A stretch of DNA of 64,000 nt from contig JBOFYV010000068.1 of NCBI GenBank assembly GCA_051654865.1, positions 124,001 through 188,000 on the forward strand. The letters run 5' to 3'. Below are positions 26,050-36,054 of the stretch, piece by piece. The notes beneath the pieces were generated by a model that saw only the letters and a program-made list of their open reading frames with translations, was not told the origin of the DNA and searched no databases. This DNA comes from JBOFOR01 sp051654865. GTDB lineage: Bacteria; Bacillota; Clostridia; Peptostreptococcales; Peptostreptococcaceae. The translations under genes and the position numbers were made by a program. Each line of letters opens with the position of its first letter. Within the stretch, counting starts at the first letter, position 1.

Positions 26050-27066
26050 ATGAATTATAGTGAGATATTACAAAGTGCAAGAGAAAACTTTAATGGAAGT
26101 TGTAAAGTTTGCAAAGTTTGTAACGGAGTTGTATGTGCAGGACAAGTTCCAGGTATGGGTGGAAAAGGTAGTGGATCAGCTTTCACTGAAAACAGTAAGA
26201 GTTTAGAAAAAGTTAAGCTAAATATGAGAGTAATACATAATGTAACTAATCCTGATATGTCTATAGAGTTATTCGGCAAAAATATGAGTGCACCAATATT
26301 TGCAGCTCCTGTTACAGGAACAACTTTAAATATGGGCGGAAAAATAAGTGAAAGAGAATATATAACACCTGTGGTTGAAGGATGTATAAATGAAGGTGTA
26401 TATGCAATGGTAGGAGACACAGCAGTAGATTCATTCTTAATAGAAAACTTAAGTGTATTAAAAGAAAATGATGGACAAGGAATTGTGTTTATAAAGCCTT
26501 GGGAAAATGAAAATATAATAAGTAAAATAAGATTAGCAGAAGAAGCTGGAGCGTTTGCAGTTGGTGTTGATATCGATGCTTGTGGGCTAGTTACTTTATC
26601 TCTTCATGGCAAACCAGTAGTACCAAAGAATTTACAAGCTATAAAAGAATTAAAACAATCTACTAAATTACCGTTTATTTTAAAAGGTATAATGACAGTA
26701 GAGGATGCGATAATGGCAGCAGAAGCAGGTGTTGATGCTATAGTAGTATCGAACCATGGAGGACGAGTTTTAGATTGTACTCCAGGAGCGGCTGAGGTGT
26801 TACCTAAAATTGCAGAAGCTGTAAAAGATAAGGTTACTATACTTGTAGATGGTGGAATTAGAACAGGTGTAGATGTATTAAAGATGATAGGTCTTGGTGC
26901 AGATGCAGTTTTAATAGGAAGACCATTTGTAACTGCCTCATTTGGAGGTAAAACAGAAGGTGTTGGGTCATACATAAAAAAGTTAAAAGATGAATTAAGC
27001 TCAACTATGATACTTACAGGATGTCAAACTATAAAAGATATAGATACTAAAGTTATATATAAATAA
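26050..27066 (+). CDS. FMN-dependent alpha-hydroxy-acid oxidizing protein with Cys-rich N-terminus
   Basis: 338 residues from ATG 26050; TTGGGGTGA at 26037-26044 is the ribosome site and overlaps an in-frame GTG at 26041. The C-terminal two thirds match the lactate oxidase / glycolate oxidase barrel: FILKGIMTVEDA, VVSNHGGRVLD with the catalytic His and Arg, and DGGIRTGVDVLKM and ADAVLIGRPF for FMN phosphate. The first ~40 residues contain CKVCKVCNGVVCAG, unlike classical members, so a metal site or redox thiols are possible. Its substrate is unknown. Similar proteins are annotated broadly in clostridia. Confidence 0.85.
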   Translation: MNYSEILQSARENFNGSCKVCKVCNGVVCAGQVPGMGGKGSGSAFTENSKSLEKVKLNMRVIHNVTNPDMSIELFGKNMSAPIFAAPVTGTTLNMGGKISEREYITPVVEGCINEGVYAMVGDTAVDSFLIENLSVLKENDGQGIVFIKPWENENIISKIRLAEEAGAFAVGVDIDACGLVTLSLHGKPVVPKNLQAIKELKQSTKLPFILKGIMTVEDAIMAAEAGVDAIVVSNHGGRVLDCTPGAAEVLPKIAEAVKDKVTILVDGGIRTGVDVLKMIGLGADAVLIGRPFVTASFGGKTEGVGSYIKKLKDELSSTMILTGCQTIKDIDTKVIYK

Positions 27067-27075
27067 AGCTATTAT

Positions 27076-27110
27076 AAAAGTGTATTCTAGTAATAGAATA
27101 CACTTTTTAT
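27076..27110. terminator. bidirectional intrinsic terminator
   Basis: AAAAGTGTATTCTA / TAGAATACACTTTT with A- and T-runs on both sides, between two convergent genes. Confidence 0.85.
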
Positions 27111-27117
27111 ATAGCTG

Positions 27118-28413
27118 TTACTCCTCAAATGGATTTGGAGCAAGTTTAACGATGTCGCATTCTTTAACTTGTAAAGATGTATTATCATAAGATGCTTTAG
27201 CTTTATCAAGAGATAAATTTTCAATATTAGATAGTTCTTCTTTGCTAGTAATAGGAATTATTTCATAAATATCTTTTCCATTATTTTGGTACTTATTAAC
27301 CCATGTAGGTATACACGTAGCCTTAGTTACTGTAGTTTTACCTTCTATAGGATCCTTAGTGATTTCAATATCTACCATTAGTCCATCTTCAGTATAAGGA
27401 GAACCGAGAAGTTCTTTTCTTTGGTTTGAAATAAAGTTTCCTAAGGAATAAATAACTAAAGTTTCATTACTACCATCAGAGGATTTTATCATCTCGACAG
27501 GTTGTACTACATGGGGGTGAGAACCAATAATAATATTTACACCGCTATTAGAAAGCATTTGAGCTAAATTTTTTTGAAAATCACTAGGAACTCTTTGATA
27601 TTCATTTCCCCAGTGAATTACAACAATTTTTAAGTCTACATCTTTAATATTATCTAAAGTAGCGTTAATAGTATCAAATGCTACTTCAGTGTTATACATA
27701 TCAAAAATATTCATCTTGTCTTTAGACTTATCTGATATTCTTATGCCATTTACGAATTTAGTATTATCTTTTAACTCACCATATGAAAAAGATGTGATAC
27801 CTAATTTTATATCATTTACATCTTTTATTATATAGTTGTTATCCGTTATATTTTCTATGGTTCCAACTGTATCAAATCCCTTTTCTTTTAATACACTTAA
27901 TGTTCTCTCTACTCCTAAATCCCCTTTATCAAAGGAATGATTGTTAATAGTTGATATAAGGTCGACTCCAGCGTACTTTAAAGCATCAGCCAAAGCATCA
28001 GGAGAATTGAATGAAGGATAAGAACTATAAGGAACTGATGAACCGGCTAAAGTAGTTTCTAAGTTGGCTATTGATAAATTAGCTTTTTCTATGTAATTTT
28101 TTACATGCATAAAATTATTTTCGAATGAGTAGGTATTGTTCTTAGAATCATATTGAGCTCTTAATTGTGGATTATGAGCCATAACATCTCCGATGGTGTT
28201 TATGTTTATTTTGATAGGAGGCTTAGGAGAGGTTATAGTCTGCACAACTTCTTCTTTTACTTTATAAGAAGAATTATTGTTATCAAGACTTAACATATTA
28301 TCTAAAATAAAAGAACCGCCAATTATTGTGATTGTGATAAAACAAAGAAGTGATAAAACTAATTTTAATTGCTTAGCTTTTCTAATTTTCTTATTTTTTT
28401 TATATCTAGACAA
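27118..28413 (-). CDS. CapA-family membrane-anchored metallophosphatase-like protein
   Basis: 431 residues. A basic N-terminus and one transmembrane segment (~16-37) are followed by a CapA/PGA_cap domain: TIGDVMAHNPQLRAQY (~85), NLETTLAG (~120), NNHSFDKGDLG (~165), HWGNEYQ (~265) and GSHPHVVQPVE (~298). These His/Asp motifs are the metallophosphatase-like core of proteins linked to poly-gamma-glutamate capsule anchoring and, in several bacteria, to other envelope functions. No capBC genes are nearby, so a capsule role is not supported here. It is the only minus-strand gene between 1 and 49 kb, with its own upstream region at 28414-28536. Confidence 0.85.
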   Translation of the reverse strand: MSRYKKNKKIRKAKQLKLVLSLLCFITITIIGGSFILDNMLSLDNNNSSYKVKEEVVQTITSPKPPIKININTIGDVMAHNPQLRAQYDSKNNTYSFENNFMHVKNYIEKANLSIANLETTLAGSSVPYSSYPSFNSPDALADALKYAGVDLISTINNHSFDKGDLGVERTLSVLKEKGFDTVGTIENITDNNYIIKDVNDIKLGITSFSYGELKDNTKFVNGIRISDKSKDKMNIFDMYNTEVAFDTINATLDNIKDVDLKIVVIHWGNEYQRVPSDFQKNLAQMLSNSGVNIIIGSHPHVVQPVEMIKSSDGSNETLVIYSLGNFISNQRKELLGSPYTEDGLMVDIEITKDPIEGKTTVTKATCIPTWVNKYQNNGKDIYEIIPITSKEELSNIENLSLDKAKASYDNTSLQVKECDIVKLAPNPFEE

Positions 28414-28536
28414 AGTTATTCCCCCTTATACACAAATTCTAGCTATATAATGGAAAAAATTCAATTAAAAAATATAAAATGTATATATAAAATTTTGTAT
28501 GACAATAATTTAAAAAACACTTAATAGGAGAATTGT

Positions 28537-28881
28537 ATGAATAATAAAGAAAAAGGAGACTTTGGTGAAGATATAGCAAAACAATATTTAGTAGAAAATG
28601 GAGCCTATATTTTAGAATCTAAATACAAAATAAGATCGGGCGAAATTGATATTATAGCTAGATTAGATAATGAAATAGTATTTGTTGAAGTTAAATCAAG
28701 AAGCAATTTGAAATTTGGAAGGCCATCGGAAGCGGTAAATAAACATAAAATTAATAAAATAATAAACACATCAAAGTATTACATATTAAAAAATAATTTA
28801 TATGATACACCAATAAGATTTGATGTGATAGAGATATATTTAAATGAGAAAAAAATAAATCACATTGTAAATGCATTTTAG
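28537..28881 (+). CDS. yraN: YraN family endonuclease-like protein (UPF0102)
   Basis: 114 residues with a restriction-endonuclease-like core: GDFGEDIAKQYLVENG, SGEIDIIARLDNEIVFVEVKSR (the D...ExK catalytic arrangement) and a C-terminal RFDVIEI. The function is not established; it is commonly found next to comM/yifB and dprA, as here, which suggests a DNA transaction role. Confidence 0.9.
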   Translation: MNNKEKGDFGEDIAKQYLVENGAYILESKYKIRSGEIDIIARLDNEIVFVEVKSRSNLKFGRPSEAVNKHKINKIINTSKYYILKNNLYDTPIRFDVIEIYLNEKKINHIVNAF

Positions 28882-28890
28882 GAGGGGTAA

Positions 28891-30426
28891 ATGTTAAGTA
28901 TTATAAATTCGAGCAGTTTGATAGGTATAGAATCATTTTTAGTTAAGGTAGAAGTTGATATTAGTAATGGAATACCATGTTTTAACATCGTAGGACTAGC
29001 AGGTATTGAGATTAAAGAATCAAGAGAAAGAGTTAAATCTGCAATAATAAATAGTGGATATAAATTTCCTAATTCAAGAATAGTTGTTAATCTATCTCCT
29101 GCAGATATAAAAAAAGAAGGATCATATTTTGATTTACCAATTTCTATAGGGTTATTAAGAAGTCTTATAAAAAGAGATGACGAGTACCTCAATGATAGTT
29201 TGTTTGTAGGAGAATTGTCACTAGATGGAAACTTAAGAAGAGTAAGAGGAATATTACCTATAATAATAGGTGCTAAAAATACAGGATTAAAAAGAATATT
29301 TATACCAAAAGAAAATTTAATTGAAGGTTCATTTATAGAGGGGATAGATATTATACCTTTAAATAATCTAAAGGAATGCATAGAATTTTTAAATGGTGAA
29401 TTAAAATTAAATCAATATAATACTACGCTTATTAATTTTAATAATGATACAAATGAAGATTATATTTATGATAATGATTTCTGTGATATATCAGGTAATT
29501 ACTTTGTAAAAAGATGTGCAGAAATAGCAGCAGCAGGAAATCACAATATTCTTATGATTGGTCCACCAGGATCTGGAAAAACTATGATAGCAAAAAGATT
29601 AAATACTATTCTACCTAGCATAGAAAAAGAAGAGATGATAGAGATAAGCAAAATATATAGTGTAGCAGGCCTTATGAATGAAGAAAAAGGAATCATAAAA
29701 AGAAGACCATTTAGATCTCCGCATCATACAACAACTAGACAAGCTCTTGTAGGTGGTGGACGTGATGCTAGCCCAGGAGAAGTAGTTCTTGCTCATAAAG
29801 GAGTATTATTTTTAGATGAAATATGTGAATTTGATAGAAAAATATTAGACACATTAAGACAACCAATTGAAGACAAAACAATTAGCATATCTAGAGTAAA
29901 ATATAGCCTAGAATATCCATGTAATGTATTATTAGTAGGTGCGATGAATCCATGTCCTTGTGGATATTATATGTCAGATACAGAATGTAAATGTAGAAGT
30001 TATGAGATAGATAGATATATTAATAAAATATCTGGTCCACTCTTAGATAGATTTGATATATTTGTTGAAGTAAATTCGATTCCATATAAAGAATTTGATA
30101 ATACAAATGAGGAAAACTCTAAGACTATACAAACTAGAGTAGAAAATGCTAGGAAAATACAATTAGAACGTTTTATAAATGAAAATATAAAAACTAACGA
30201 TGAAATAAAATCGTCTCAATTAAAAAAATATTGCAAGCTTGATGAAAAAGCAAACTCAACCTTAGACTTGATATTTAATAAATATAAACTAAGCAATAGA
30301 AGTTATACAAAACTACTAAAAGTTTCTAGAACTATTGCAGACTTAGAAGAAGAAACTTATATTAAATCAAATCATATTATGGAAGCTTTTTCTTATAGAA
30401 AAGCATATTATACATATTTTAAATAG
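28891..30426 (+). CDS. comM: YifB/ComM family Mg-chelatase-like AAA+ ATPase
   Basis: 511 residues: an N-terminal Lon-protease-like fold domain (LIGIESFLVKVEVDISNG...), Walker A GPPGSGKTM (~227), Walker B VLFLDEICEF (~310), a Cys-rich NPCPCGYYMSDTECKC (~352) and the C-terminal SYRKAYY. ComM is a branch-migration helicase acting in natural transformation in Gram-negatives; its role in clostridia is not proven. It lies 9 bp after yraN and 9 bp before dprA. Confidence 0.93.
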   Translation: MLSIINSSSLIGIESFLVKVEVDISNGIPCFNIVGLAGIEIKESRERVKSAIINSGYKFPNSRIVVNLSPADIKKEGSYFDLPISIGLLRSLIKRDDEYLNDSLFVGELSLDGNLRRVRGILPIIIGAKNTGLKRIFIPKENLIEGSFIEGIDIIPLNNLKECIEFLNGELKLNQYNTTLINFNNDTNEDYIYDNDFCDISGNYFVKRCAEIAAAGNHNILMIGPPGSGKTMIAKRLNTILPSIEKEEMIEISKIYSVAGLMNEEKGIIKRRPFRSPHHTTTRQALVGGGRDASPGEVVLAHKGVLFLDEICEFDRKILDTLRQPIEDKTISISRVKYSLEYPCNVLLVGAMNPCPCGYYMSDTECKCRSYEIDRYINKISGPLLDRFDIFVEVNSIPYKEFDNTNEENSKTIQTRVENARKIQLERFINENIKTNDEIKSSQLKKYCKLDEKANSTLDLIFNKYKLSNRSYTKLLKVSRTIADLEEETYIKSNHIMEAFSYRKAYYTYFK

Positions 30427-30435
30427 AGGTGAAAA

Positions 30436-31536
30436 ATGAATAGAAAAGATTCTTATTTGTGGTTAAATAGTATAGAAGGGATTACTAATAAAGTTATTGA
30501 TAAAATAATTGATAATGGAATAAATTTAGAAGAATTAATTTACTTAAATGATAAAGAAATTTTAAATTTAAAAAATATAAATTTAAATATCAAAGAAAAT
30601 ATAGTAAAATATAAAAGCATTACTTATTTAAACGATATAAAAGATAAATTAAATAAAAAATCTATAGAATATATTTGCATAGACGACAAAAACTATCCAA
30701 ATAACTTAAAGCATATACATAATGCTCCTAAAGTATTGTTTTACAAAGGAGAGATTGATATATTAAATAAAGATATAAATCTTGCTATGGTAGGTGCTAG
30801 AAAGTCAACTGATTATGGTATAAGTTGTGCAAAGAAAATAAGTAAAAGTCTATCCGATGTTGGAATAAACATTGTTAGTGGATTAGCACTAGGTATAGAT
30901 TATTATTCACATGTAGGTGCACTTAATGGAGCATCAAAAACTATAGCGGTATTAGGATCATCAGTTAATAATCCTTTACCAAAACAAAACTTAAAATTAT
31001 CGGAAAAAATATTAGAAGATGGAGGTTTAATATTATCAGAGTATAATATTAATGATAAGATATTTCCAAGTAATTTTTCTAATAGAAATAGAATAATAAG
31101 TGGCATAAGTGATGGTGTAATAGTTGTTGAAGCGGCAGAGAAAAGTGGTGCTTTGATTACAGTAGAGTTTGCACTAGAACATGGAAAAAACGTTTTTGCG
31201 GTTCCGGGAAATATTAATTCTTATATGAGTAGAGGATGTCATAAAATCATCAAAGAAGGAGCAAAATTAATAGAAGATATTGATGACATTTTGAATGAGT
31301 ATAATATAAATTGTACAAAATATAAAGAAGATTTGAAAAAATGTGATAATATAGACTTAAGTGAACAACAAAAGAGGGTAATAGAAAGCATAAAAAATCA
31401 AGGGGTCTTGCATATAGATGAAATTTGTGCTAATACTAGAATGGAAATAAAAAAAGTAAATTCTATTTTGAATGAATTAGTATTAAGAGATTTTTTAATA
31501 GAATTAAGAAATAAAACATATAGTTTGAATATATAA
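30436..31536 (+). CDS. dprA: DNA-processing protein DprA
   Basis: 366 residues. A SAM-like N-terminal domain (~1-70) precedes a Rossmann-like DprA domain with AMVGARKSTDYG (~118), SGLALGIDYYSHVGAL (~150), SNRNRIISGISDGVIVVEA (~212) and VFAVPGN (~250). The C-terminal winged-helix-like domain starts near 310. It loads RecA on incoming single-stranded DNA during transformation. No other competence genes are in the window apart from comM. Confidence 0.95.
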   Translation: MNRKDSYLWLNSIEGITNKVIDKIIDNGINLEELIYLNDKEILNLKNINLNIKENIVKYKSITYLNDIKDKLNKKSIEYICIDDKNYPNNLKHIHNAPKVLFYKGEIDILNKDINLAMVGARKSTDYGISCAKKISKSLSDVGINIVSGLALGIDYYSHVGALNGASKTIAVLGSSVNNPLPKQNLKLSEKILEDGGLILSEYNINDKIFPSNFSNRNRIISGISDGVIVVEAAEKSGALITVEFALEHGKNVFAVPGNINSYMSRGCHKIIKEGAKLIEDIDDILNEYNINCTKYKEDLKKCDNIDLSEQQKRVIESIKNQGVLHIDEICANTRMEIKKVNSILNELVLRDFLIELRNKTYSLNI

Positions 31537-31564
31537 AAGAAAGATAGTGGGGGTGTGTCGTTTT

Positions 31565-33664
31565 ATGGCAAAAACATTGGTCATCGTGGAATCTCCTGCA
31601 AAAGCTAAAACAATAGAGAAGTTTTTAGGGAAAAGCCACTATAGTGTAAAAGCTTCTGTGGGACATGTAAGAGATTTACCTAAGAGTAAACTGGGTGTAG
31701 ATATAGAAAATAATTTCGAACCACAGTACATAAACATCAGAGGTAAAGGTGATGTAATTAAAGAATTAAAAAAAGAAGCTAAAAAATCAAAGAAAATATA
31801 TCTAGCAACCGACCCCGATAGAGAGGGTGAAGCTATATCATGGCATTTAGCTCATATATTAGGGCTAGAAGAAAATGATGAGTGCAGAATTGAATTTAAC
31901 GAAATAACAAAGGATGCTATAAAAAAAGCAATTAAAAGTCCTAGACATATAGATATAAGCTTAGTAAATGCACAACAAGCGAGAAGAGTTTTAGATAGAC
32001 TATTAGGATATCAAATAAGTCCTATACTATGGCAAAAGATTAGAAAAGGTCTGAGTGCAGGTAGAGTTCAATCTGTTACAACAAAACTAATATGTGATAG
32101 AGAAAAAGAAATAAACGCGTTTGTTCCAAAGGAATATTGGACAATAGACATAGAAACAAAAACTAGCAATGATGAAGAAGTAGTCTTAAAATTCTATGGA
32201 AAACAAAATGAAAAATTAGAAGTTGATAATGAAGAACAAGTAAATGAAATATTAAAATCAATAGAAAATAAAACTTTAGAAATAAAAAAAATAGAAGCTA
32301 AATCTAGAAAAAAATCAGCTCCAAAGCCATTTACAACAAGTATGCTACAACAGGAAGCTGCAAATAAACTTTCATTTACAACAAAGAAAACAATGAGTAT
32401 AGCTCAAGAGTTATATGAAGGTATAGATATTGACAAAGAAACAGTCGGGTTAATATCTTATATAAGAACAGACTCAAAGAGAATCTCAGATGAAGCTAAA
32501 GAAAAATCAAAAAATTATATATTAGAATCAATTGGCGAAAATTACTATAAAAATAGTCCAGAAAAGAAAGATAAAAAAGAGACTAAAAAAGTACAGGATG
32601 CCCATGAAGCAATTAGACCTACTTATGTAGATAAAACGCCAGACAAGATAAAAAGTTGTTTAACTAAAGATCAATACAAACTATACAACTTAATATGGAG
32701 AAGATTTGTAGCAAGTCAAATGGAAGACTCTGTATTTGATGTATTAAATGTTGAAGGTAAAATAGGTGACTATGTATTTAAAGCTACAGGTTCTAAAATG
32801 AAGTTTGATGGATATACAAAAATCTATAACTTTACTGAAAGAGAAGATAAAATACTTCCTCCTATAAATGAAGGTGATGAGTTAAGATTAGAAAACATAC
32901 TTCCAGTTCAACACTTTACGCAACCACCAGCTAGATTCACAGAGGCTAGTCTTGTAAAAACATTAGAAGAATTAGGAATAGGAAGACCAAGTACTTATGC
33001 ACCTACAATTTCTACTATATTAAATAGAGAATATGTTGAAAAGCAAGGTACTAGTTTACATCCAACAGAGTTAGGCATTATAGTAACAGAGATTTTAGAA
33101 AATAACTTCCAAAAGTTTATAGATGCTGACTTTACTGCTGAGATGGAAAGTCAACTAGATCAAATTGAAGATGGAAATGTAGAATGGAAAAATGTAGTTG
33201 CTAAATCATATGAACCATTAAAGGAAGCTATAGAAATAGCTAAAGAAAGTATAGAAAAGATAAATATGGATGAAGAAACTGATGAAATATGCGAAAACTG
33301 TGGAGAAAATATGGTTATAAAGCATGGTAGATTTGGTAAATTCATGGCTTGTAAAAAATATCCTGAGTGTAAGACTACAAGACCTATAGTAAATAAAATA
33401 GGAGTAACTTGTCCGAAATGTCATAAAGGAGACATCATCCTGAGAAAGTCTAAAAAAGGGAAGGCTTTTTATGGATGTTCAAATTATCCAGAGTGTGATT
33501 TTGTGGCATGGAATAAGCCAACAGGAGAAGTTTGTGATGTTTGTGGATCTTATAAAGTAGAGAAAGTAACTAAAAGTGAAACTAAAGTTGTCTGCTCAAA
33601 CAAAGAGTGTGGAAAAGAACCTAAAGAAGAAACAAAAGAAAGTACTGAAAATAGTGAAAATTAG
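31565..33664 (+). CDS. topA: DNA topoisomerase I
   Basis: 699 residues from ATG 31565 (MAKTLVIVESPAKAKTIEKF). It relaxes negative supercoils. The TOPRIM domain has ATDPDREGEAISWHLA (~80-96), and the active-site Tyr299 lies in ISYIRTDS. Three C-terminal zinc ribbons follow: CENCGENM, CPKCHKGD and CDVCGSYK, each closed by a second Cys pair (the last by CSNKEC). A GTG at 31547 is in frame but coincides with the GTGGGGGTG ribosome site. topA is followed directly by codY; the trmFO, xerC and hslVU genes found there in B. subtilis are absent. Confidence 0.97.
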   Translation: MAKTLVIVESPAKAKTIEKFLGKSHYSVKASVGHVRDLPKSKLGVDIENNFEPQYINIRGKGDVIKELKKEAKKSKKIYLATDPDREGEAISWHLAHILGLEENDECRIEFNEITKDAIKKAIKSPRHIDISLVNAQQARRVLDRLLGYQISPILWQKIRKGLSAGRVQSVTTKLICDREKEINAFVPKEYWTIDIETKTSNDEEVVLKFYGKQNEKLEVDNEEQVNEILKSIENKTLEIKKIEAKSRKKSAPKPFTTSMLQQEAANKLSFTTKKTMSIAQELYEGIDIDKETVGLISYIRTDSKRISDEAKEKSKNYILESIGENYYKNSPEKKDKKETKKVQDAHEAIRPTYVDKTPDKIKSCLTKDQYKLYNLIWRRFVASQMEDSVFDVLNVEGKIGDYVFKATGSKMKFDGYTKIYNFTEREDKILPPINEGDELRLENILPVQHFTQPPARFTEASLVKTLEELGIGRPSTYAPTISTILNREYVEKQGTSLHPTELGIIVTEILENNFQKFIDADFTAEMESQLDQIEDGNVEWKNVVAKSYEPLKEAIEIAKESIEKINMDEETDEICENCGENMVIKHGRFGKFMACKKYPECKTTRPIVNKIGVTCPKCHKGDIILRKSKKGKAFYGCSNYPECDFVAWNKPTGEVCDVCGSYKVEKVTKSETKVVCSNKECGKEPKEETKESTENSEN

Positions 33665-33685
33665 AAAATTAAATATAAAATTTTG

Positions 33686-33714
33686 TTGAAAAACTAACTA
33701 TTTTATGTTAATAT
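33686..33714 (+). promoter_or_regulatory. promoter of codY
   Basis: TTGAAA, a 17-bp spacer and TAATAT, ~95 bp upstream of codY. Downstream, TGCACA and TGTGCA at ~33721-33742 can form a 6-bp stem in the 5' UTR. Confidence 0.6.
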
Positions 33715-33809
33715 TTCTATTGCACAATTAACAAAATGTGCATTTTACTATGATTAATATTAACAATACAATATATAAAGGCGTAACTTTCATGAGGAGA
33801 TGAATATAA

Positions 33810-34592
33810 ATGGCAAGCGAAGTATTACAAAAAACAAGAAAAATTAATAAAACGTTACAAACAAGTGGTGGAAGCAATGTGTCTTTTGATTTATTAGCAG
33901 GGGCACTAGGAGAAGTATTAAATGCAAATGCATATGTAATAAGTAGTAAAGGTAAAGTATTAGGTATGCATCTTAATGATATTCAAGATAGCTCGGTTAT
34001 AGAAGATGAATCAACAAAGCAAAAGAAATTCCCAGAAGAATATACTAAGAGTATGCTTAAAATAACAGAAACAGCAGAAAATCTAACTGGTGAAAAAGTA
34101 TTAGAATTATTCCCGTTAGAAAATGATAGAGTAGAGAAGAAAACAACAATAGTTCCTATATTAGGAAGTGGACAAAGATTAGGTACATTAGTGCTTTCAA
34201 GATACAACGAGTTATTTACAGATGATGATTTAGTTATAGCTGAATACAGCGCAACTGTAGTTGGGCTTGAAATATTAAGAGCTATAGGTGAAGAATTAGA
34301 AGAAGAAATGAGAAAGAAAGCCGTTGTACAAATGGCTATAGGAACATTATCTTATTCAGAACTTGAAGCTGTAGAGCATATATTTGAAGAATTAGATGGT
34401 AAAGAAGGATTACTTGTAGCAAGTAAAATAGCAGATAGAGTTGGTATAACTAGATCAGTTATAGTAAATGCACTTAGAAAATTTGAAAGTGCAGGAGTTA
34501 TAGAATCAAGATCATTAGGTATGAAAGGAACTCATATAAAAATACTTAATGATAAACTTATAGAAGAACTAAAAAAACTTAAACAAAATTAA
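33810..34592 (+). CDS. codY: GTP-sensing transcriptional pleiotropic repressor CodY
   Basis: 260 residues, full length. The N-terminal GAF domain (~1-155) senses isoleucine, leucine and valine, and GTP raises DNA affinity. The C-terminal winged helix contains ASKIADRVGITRSVIVNALRKFESAGVIESRSLGMKGT, the near-invariant recognition region. CodY represses nutrient uptake and stationary-phase genes in rich medium; brnQ in this window has a likely operator. GAGGAGATGA precedes the ATG. Confidence 0.98.
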   Translation: MASEVLQKTRKINKTLQTSGGSNVSFDLLAGALGEVLNANAYVISSKGKVLGMHLNDIQDSSVIEDESTKQKKFPEEYTKSMLKITETAENLTGEKVLELFPLENDRVEKKTTIVPILGSGQRLGTLVLSRYNELFTDDDLVIAEYSATVVGLEILRAIGEELEEEMRKKAVVQMAIGTLSYSELEAVEHIFEELDGKEGLLVASKIADRVGITRSVIVNALRKFESAGVIESRSLGMKGTHIKILNDKLIEELKKLKQN

Positions 34593-34607
34593 TATTTTAT
34601 AAATTCT

Positions 34608-34637
34608 AGGTATCTATATTATTATAGATACCTTTTA
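34608..34637 (+). terminator. intrinsic terminator of codY
   Basis: AGGTATCTATA / TATAGATACCT stem with a 4-nt loop and a TTTTATC tail. Confidence 0.8.
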
Positions 34638-34679
34638 TCGTATATAATAATAGATAGACTTTTAATTAATAGGAGGGAT

Positions 34680-35951
34680 ATGATGCCTTTAGCTAATAAG
34701 ATTAGACCTATGTGTATTGAAGACGTAGTAGGGCAAAGTCATATTATAGGTGAAAAAAAGTTACTAAATGAAATACTAAAATCTAATTTTTTGCCAAATA
34801 TGATATTCTTTGGTCCACCGGGAGTAGGAAAAACTACAGTAGCAGAAATAGTAGCTAAAAAAAGTAATAAAACTTTTTATAAAATAAATGCAACTAATTC
34901 ATCACTAGATGATATAAAAAAAGTAGTAGCAGAACTAGAAACTATAAATAACGTAGGTGGTGTGTTGTTGTATATAGATGAGATACAAAGCTTTAATAAA
35001 AAACAGCAACAATCTATTCTTGAATTTATGGAAAATGGAAAGATAACTTTGATTGCAAGCACGACAGAAAATCCATATCATTACGTTTATAAAGCTCTTT
35101 TAAGTAGATCTACAGTATTAGAATTTAAACCTGTAGAAAAAGAAGATATAGTAAAAGGTCTAAAAAGAGCAATGAACATAATTAAAGAGGATAGCTTTAT
35201 GGACATTACTTATACAAAAGAAGCATTAGAAGATATTGCAACGGTTTCAGATGGTGATATGAGAAAAGCCTTGAATGTATTGGAGTTAGTAGTTTATTCT
35301 ACAAGACCGAATATTGATAATATAGTAGAAATAAATTCTGATGTAATAAAGAAAAGTACTTTTAATAAAATACTTAACTATGACAGAAAAGGGGATAGTC
35401 ATTATGATATTTTAAGTGCATTTCAAAAATCAATAAGAGGAAGTGATCCTCAAGCGTCTATCCATTACTTAGCTAGACTAATAAAAGGTGAAGATTTAAT
35501 AAGTATTTGTAGAAGGCTGTTAGTTATAGCTAGTGAAGATATAGGACTAGCATATCCAAATGCCATAACTATTGTAAAGTCATGTGTAGATAGTGCTATG
35601 CAAATAGGATTTCCAGAGGCTAGAATACCATTAGCTCAAGCCACTCTATTACTAGCAACATCACCAAAATCTAATTCGGCTTACCTTGCTATATCAAGAG
35701 CACTAGAAGAACTAGATAATGAATTTATAATGGATATTCCTGCTCATATTAAAGATGCTCACTACTCTGGAGCTGAAAAAATTGGAAGAGGTATAGATTA
35801 TTTATATCCTCATAATTATAAAAATCATTATGTAAAACAACAGTATTTACCGGACAGTATTAAAGATAGTATATACTATAATCCACAAGAAAATAAAACA
35901 GAACAAAATATAAAAACTTACTTAGAGTACATAAATAATAGTTATAAGTGA
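34680..35951 (+). CDS. rarA: replication-associated recombination protein A (RarA/MgsA)
   Basis: 423 residues of the clamp-loader-like AAA+ family: Walker A FFGPPGVGKTT (~42), Walker B LLYIDEIQSFNKKQQQ (~98), sensor 1 IASTTENPY (~122) and the C-terminal tetramerisation domain with GSDPQASIHYLARLI and ASEDIGLAYP. It acts at stalled replication forks. AGGAGGGAT lies before two adjacent ATGs (34680 and 34683); either could start translation. Confidence 0.95.
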   Translation: MMPLANKIRPMCIEDVVGQSHIIGEKKLLNEILKSNFLPNMIFFGPPGVGKTTVAEIVAKKSNKTFYKINATNSSLDDIKKVVAELETINNVGGVLLYIDEIQSFNKKQQQSILEFMENGKITLIASTTENPYHYVYKALLSRSTVLEFKPVEKEDIVKGLKRAMNIIKEDSFMDITYTKEALEDIATVSDGDMRKALNVLELVVYSTRPNIDNIVEINSDVIKKSTFNKILNYDRKGDSHYDILSAFQKSIRGSDPQASIHYLARLIKGEDLISICRRLLVIASEDIGLAYPNAITIVKSCVDSAMQIGFPEARIPLAQATLLLATSPKSNSAYLAISRALEELDNEFIMDIPAHIKDAHYSGAEKIGRGIDYLYPHNYKNHYVKQQYLPDSIKDSIYYNPQENKTEQNIKTYLEYINNSYK

Positions 35952-36054
35952 TAGATATATAAAATATATAAATATATAAGAATGATTTCATTTAATATGT
36001 AATTATATAATTCTCATAAGTTTAAAATTTGAGGTATATATCAGGGGGAAAAAT

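Noticed and set aside
33160..33424. overlapping minus-strand ORFs within topA
   Set aside because: They lie opposite the topoisomerase zinc-ribbon region and have no ribosome sites.
33680..33700. possible CodY box AATTTTGTTGAAAAA at the codY promoter
   Set aside because: Too many mismatches to AATTTTCWGAAAATT when aligned without gaps; not claimed as autoregulation.
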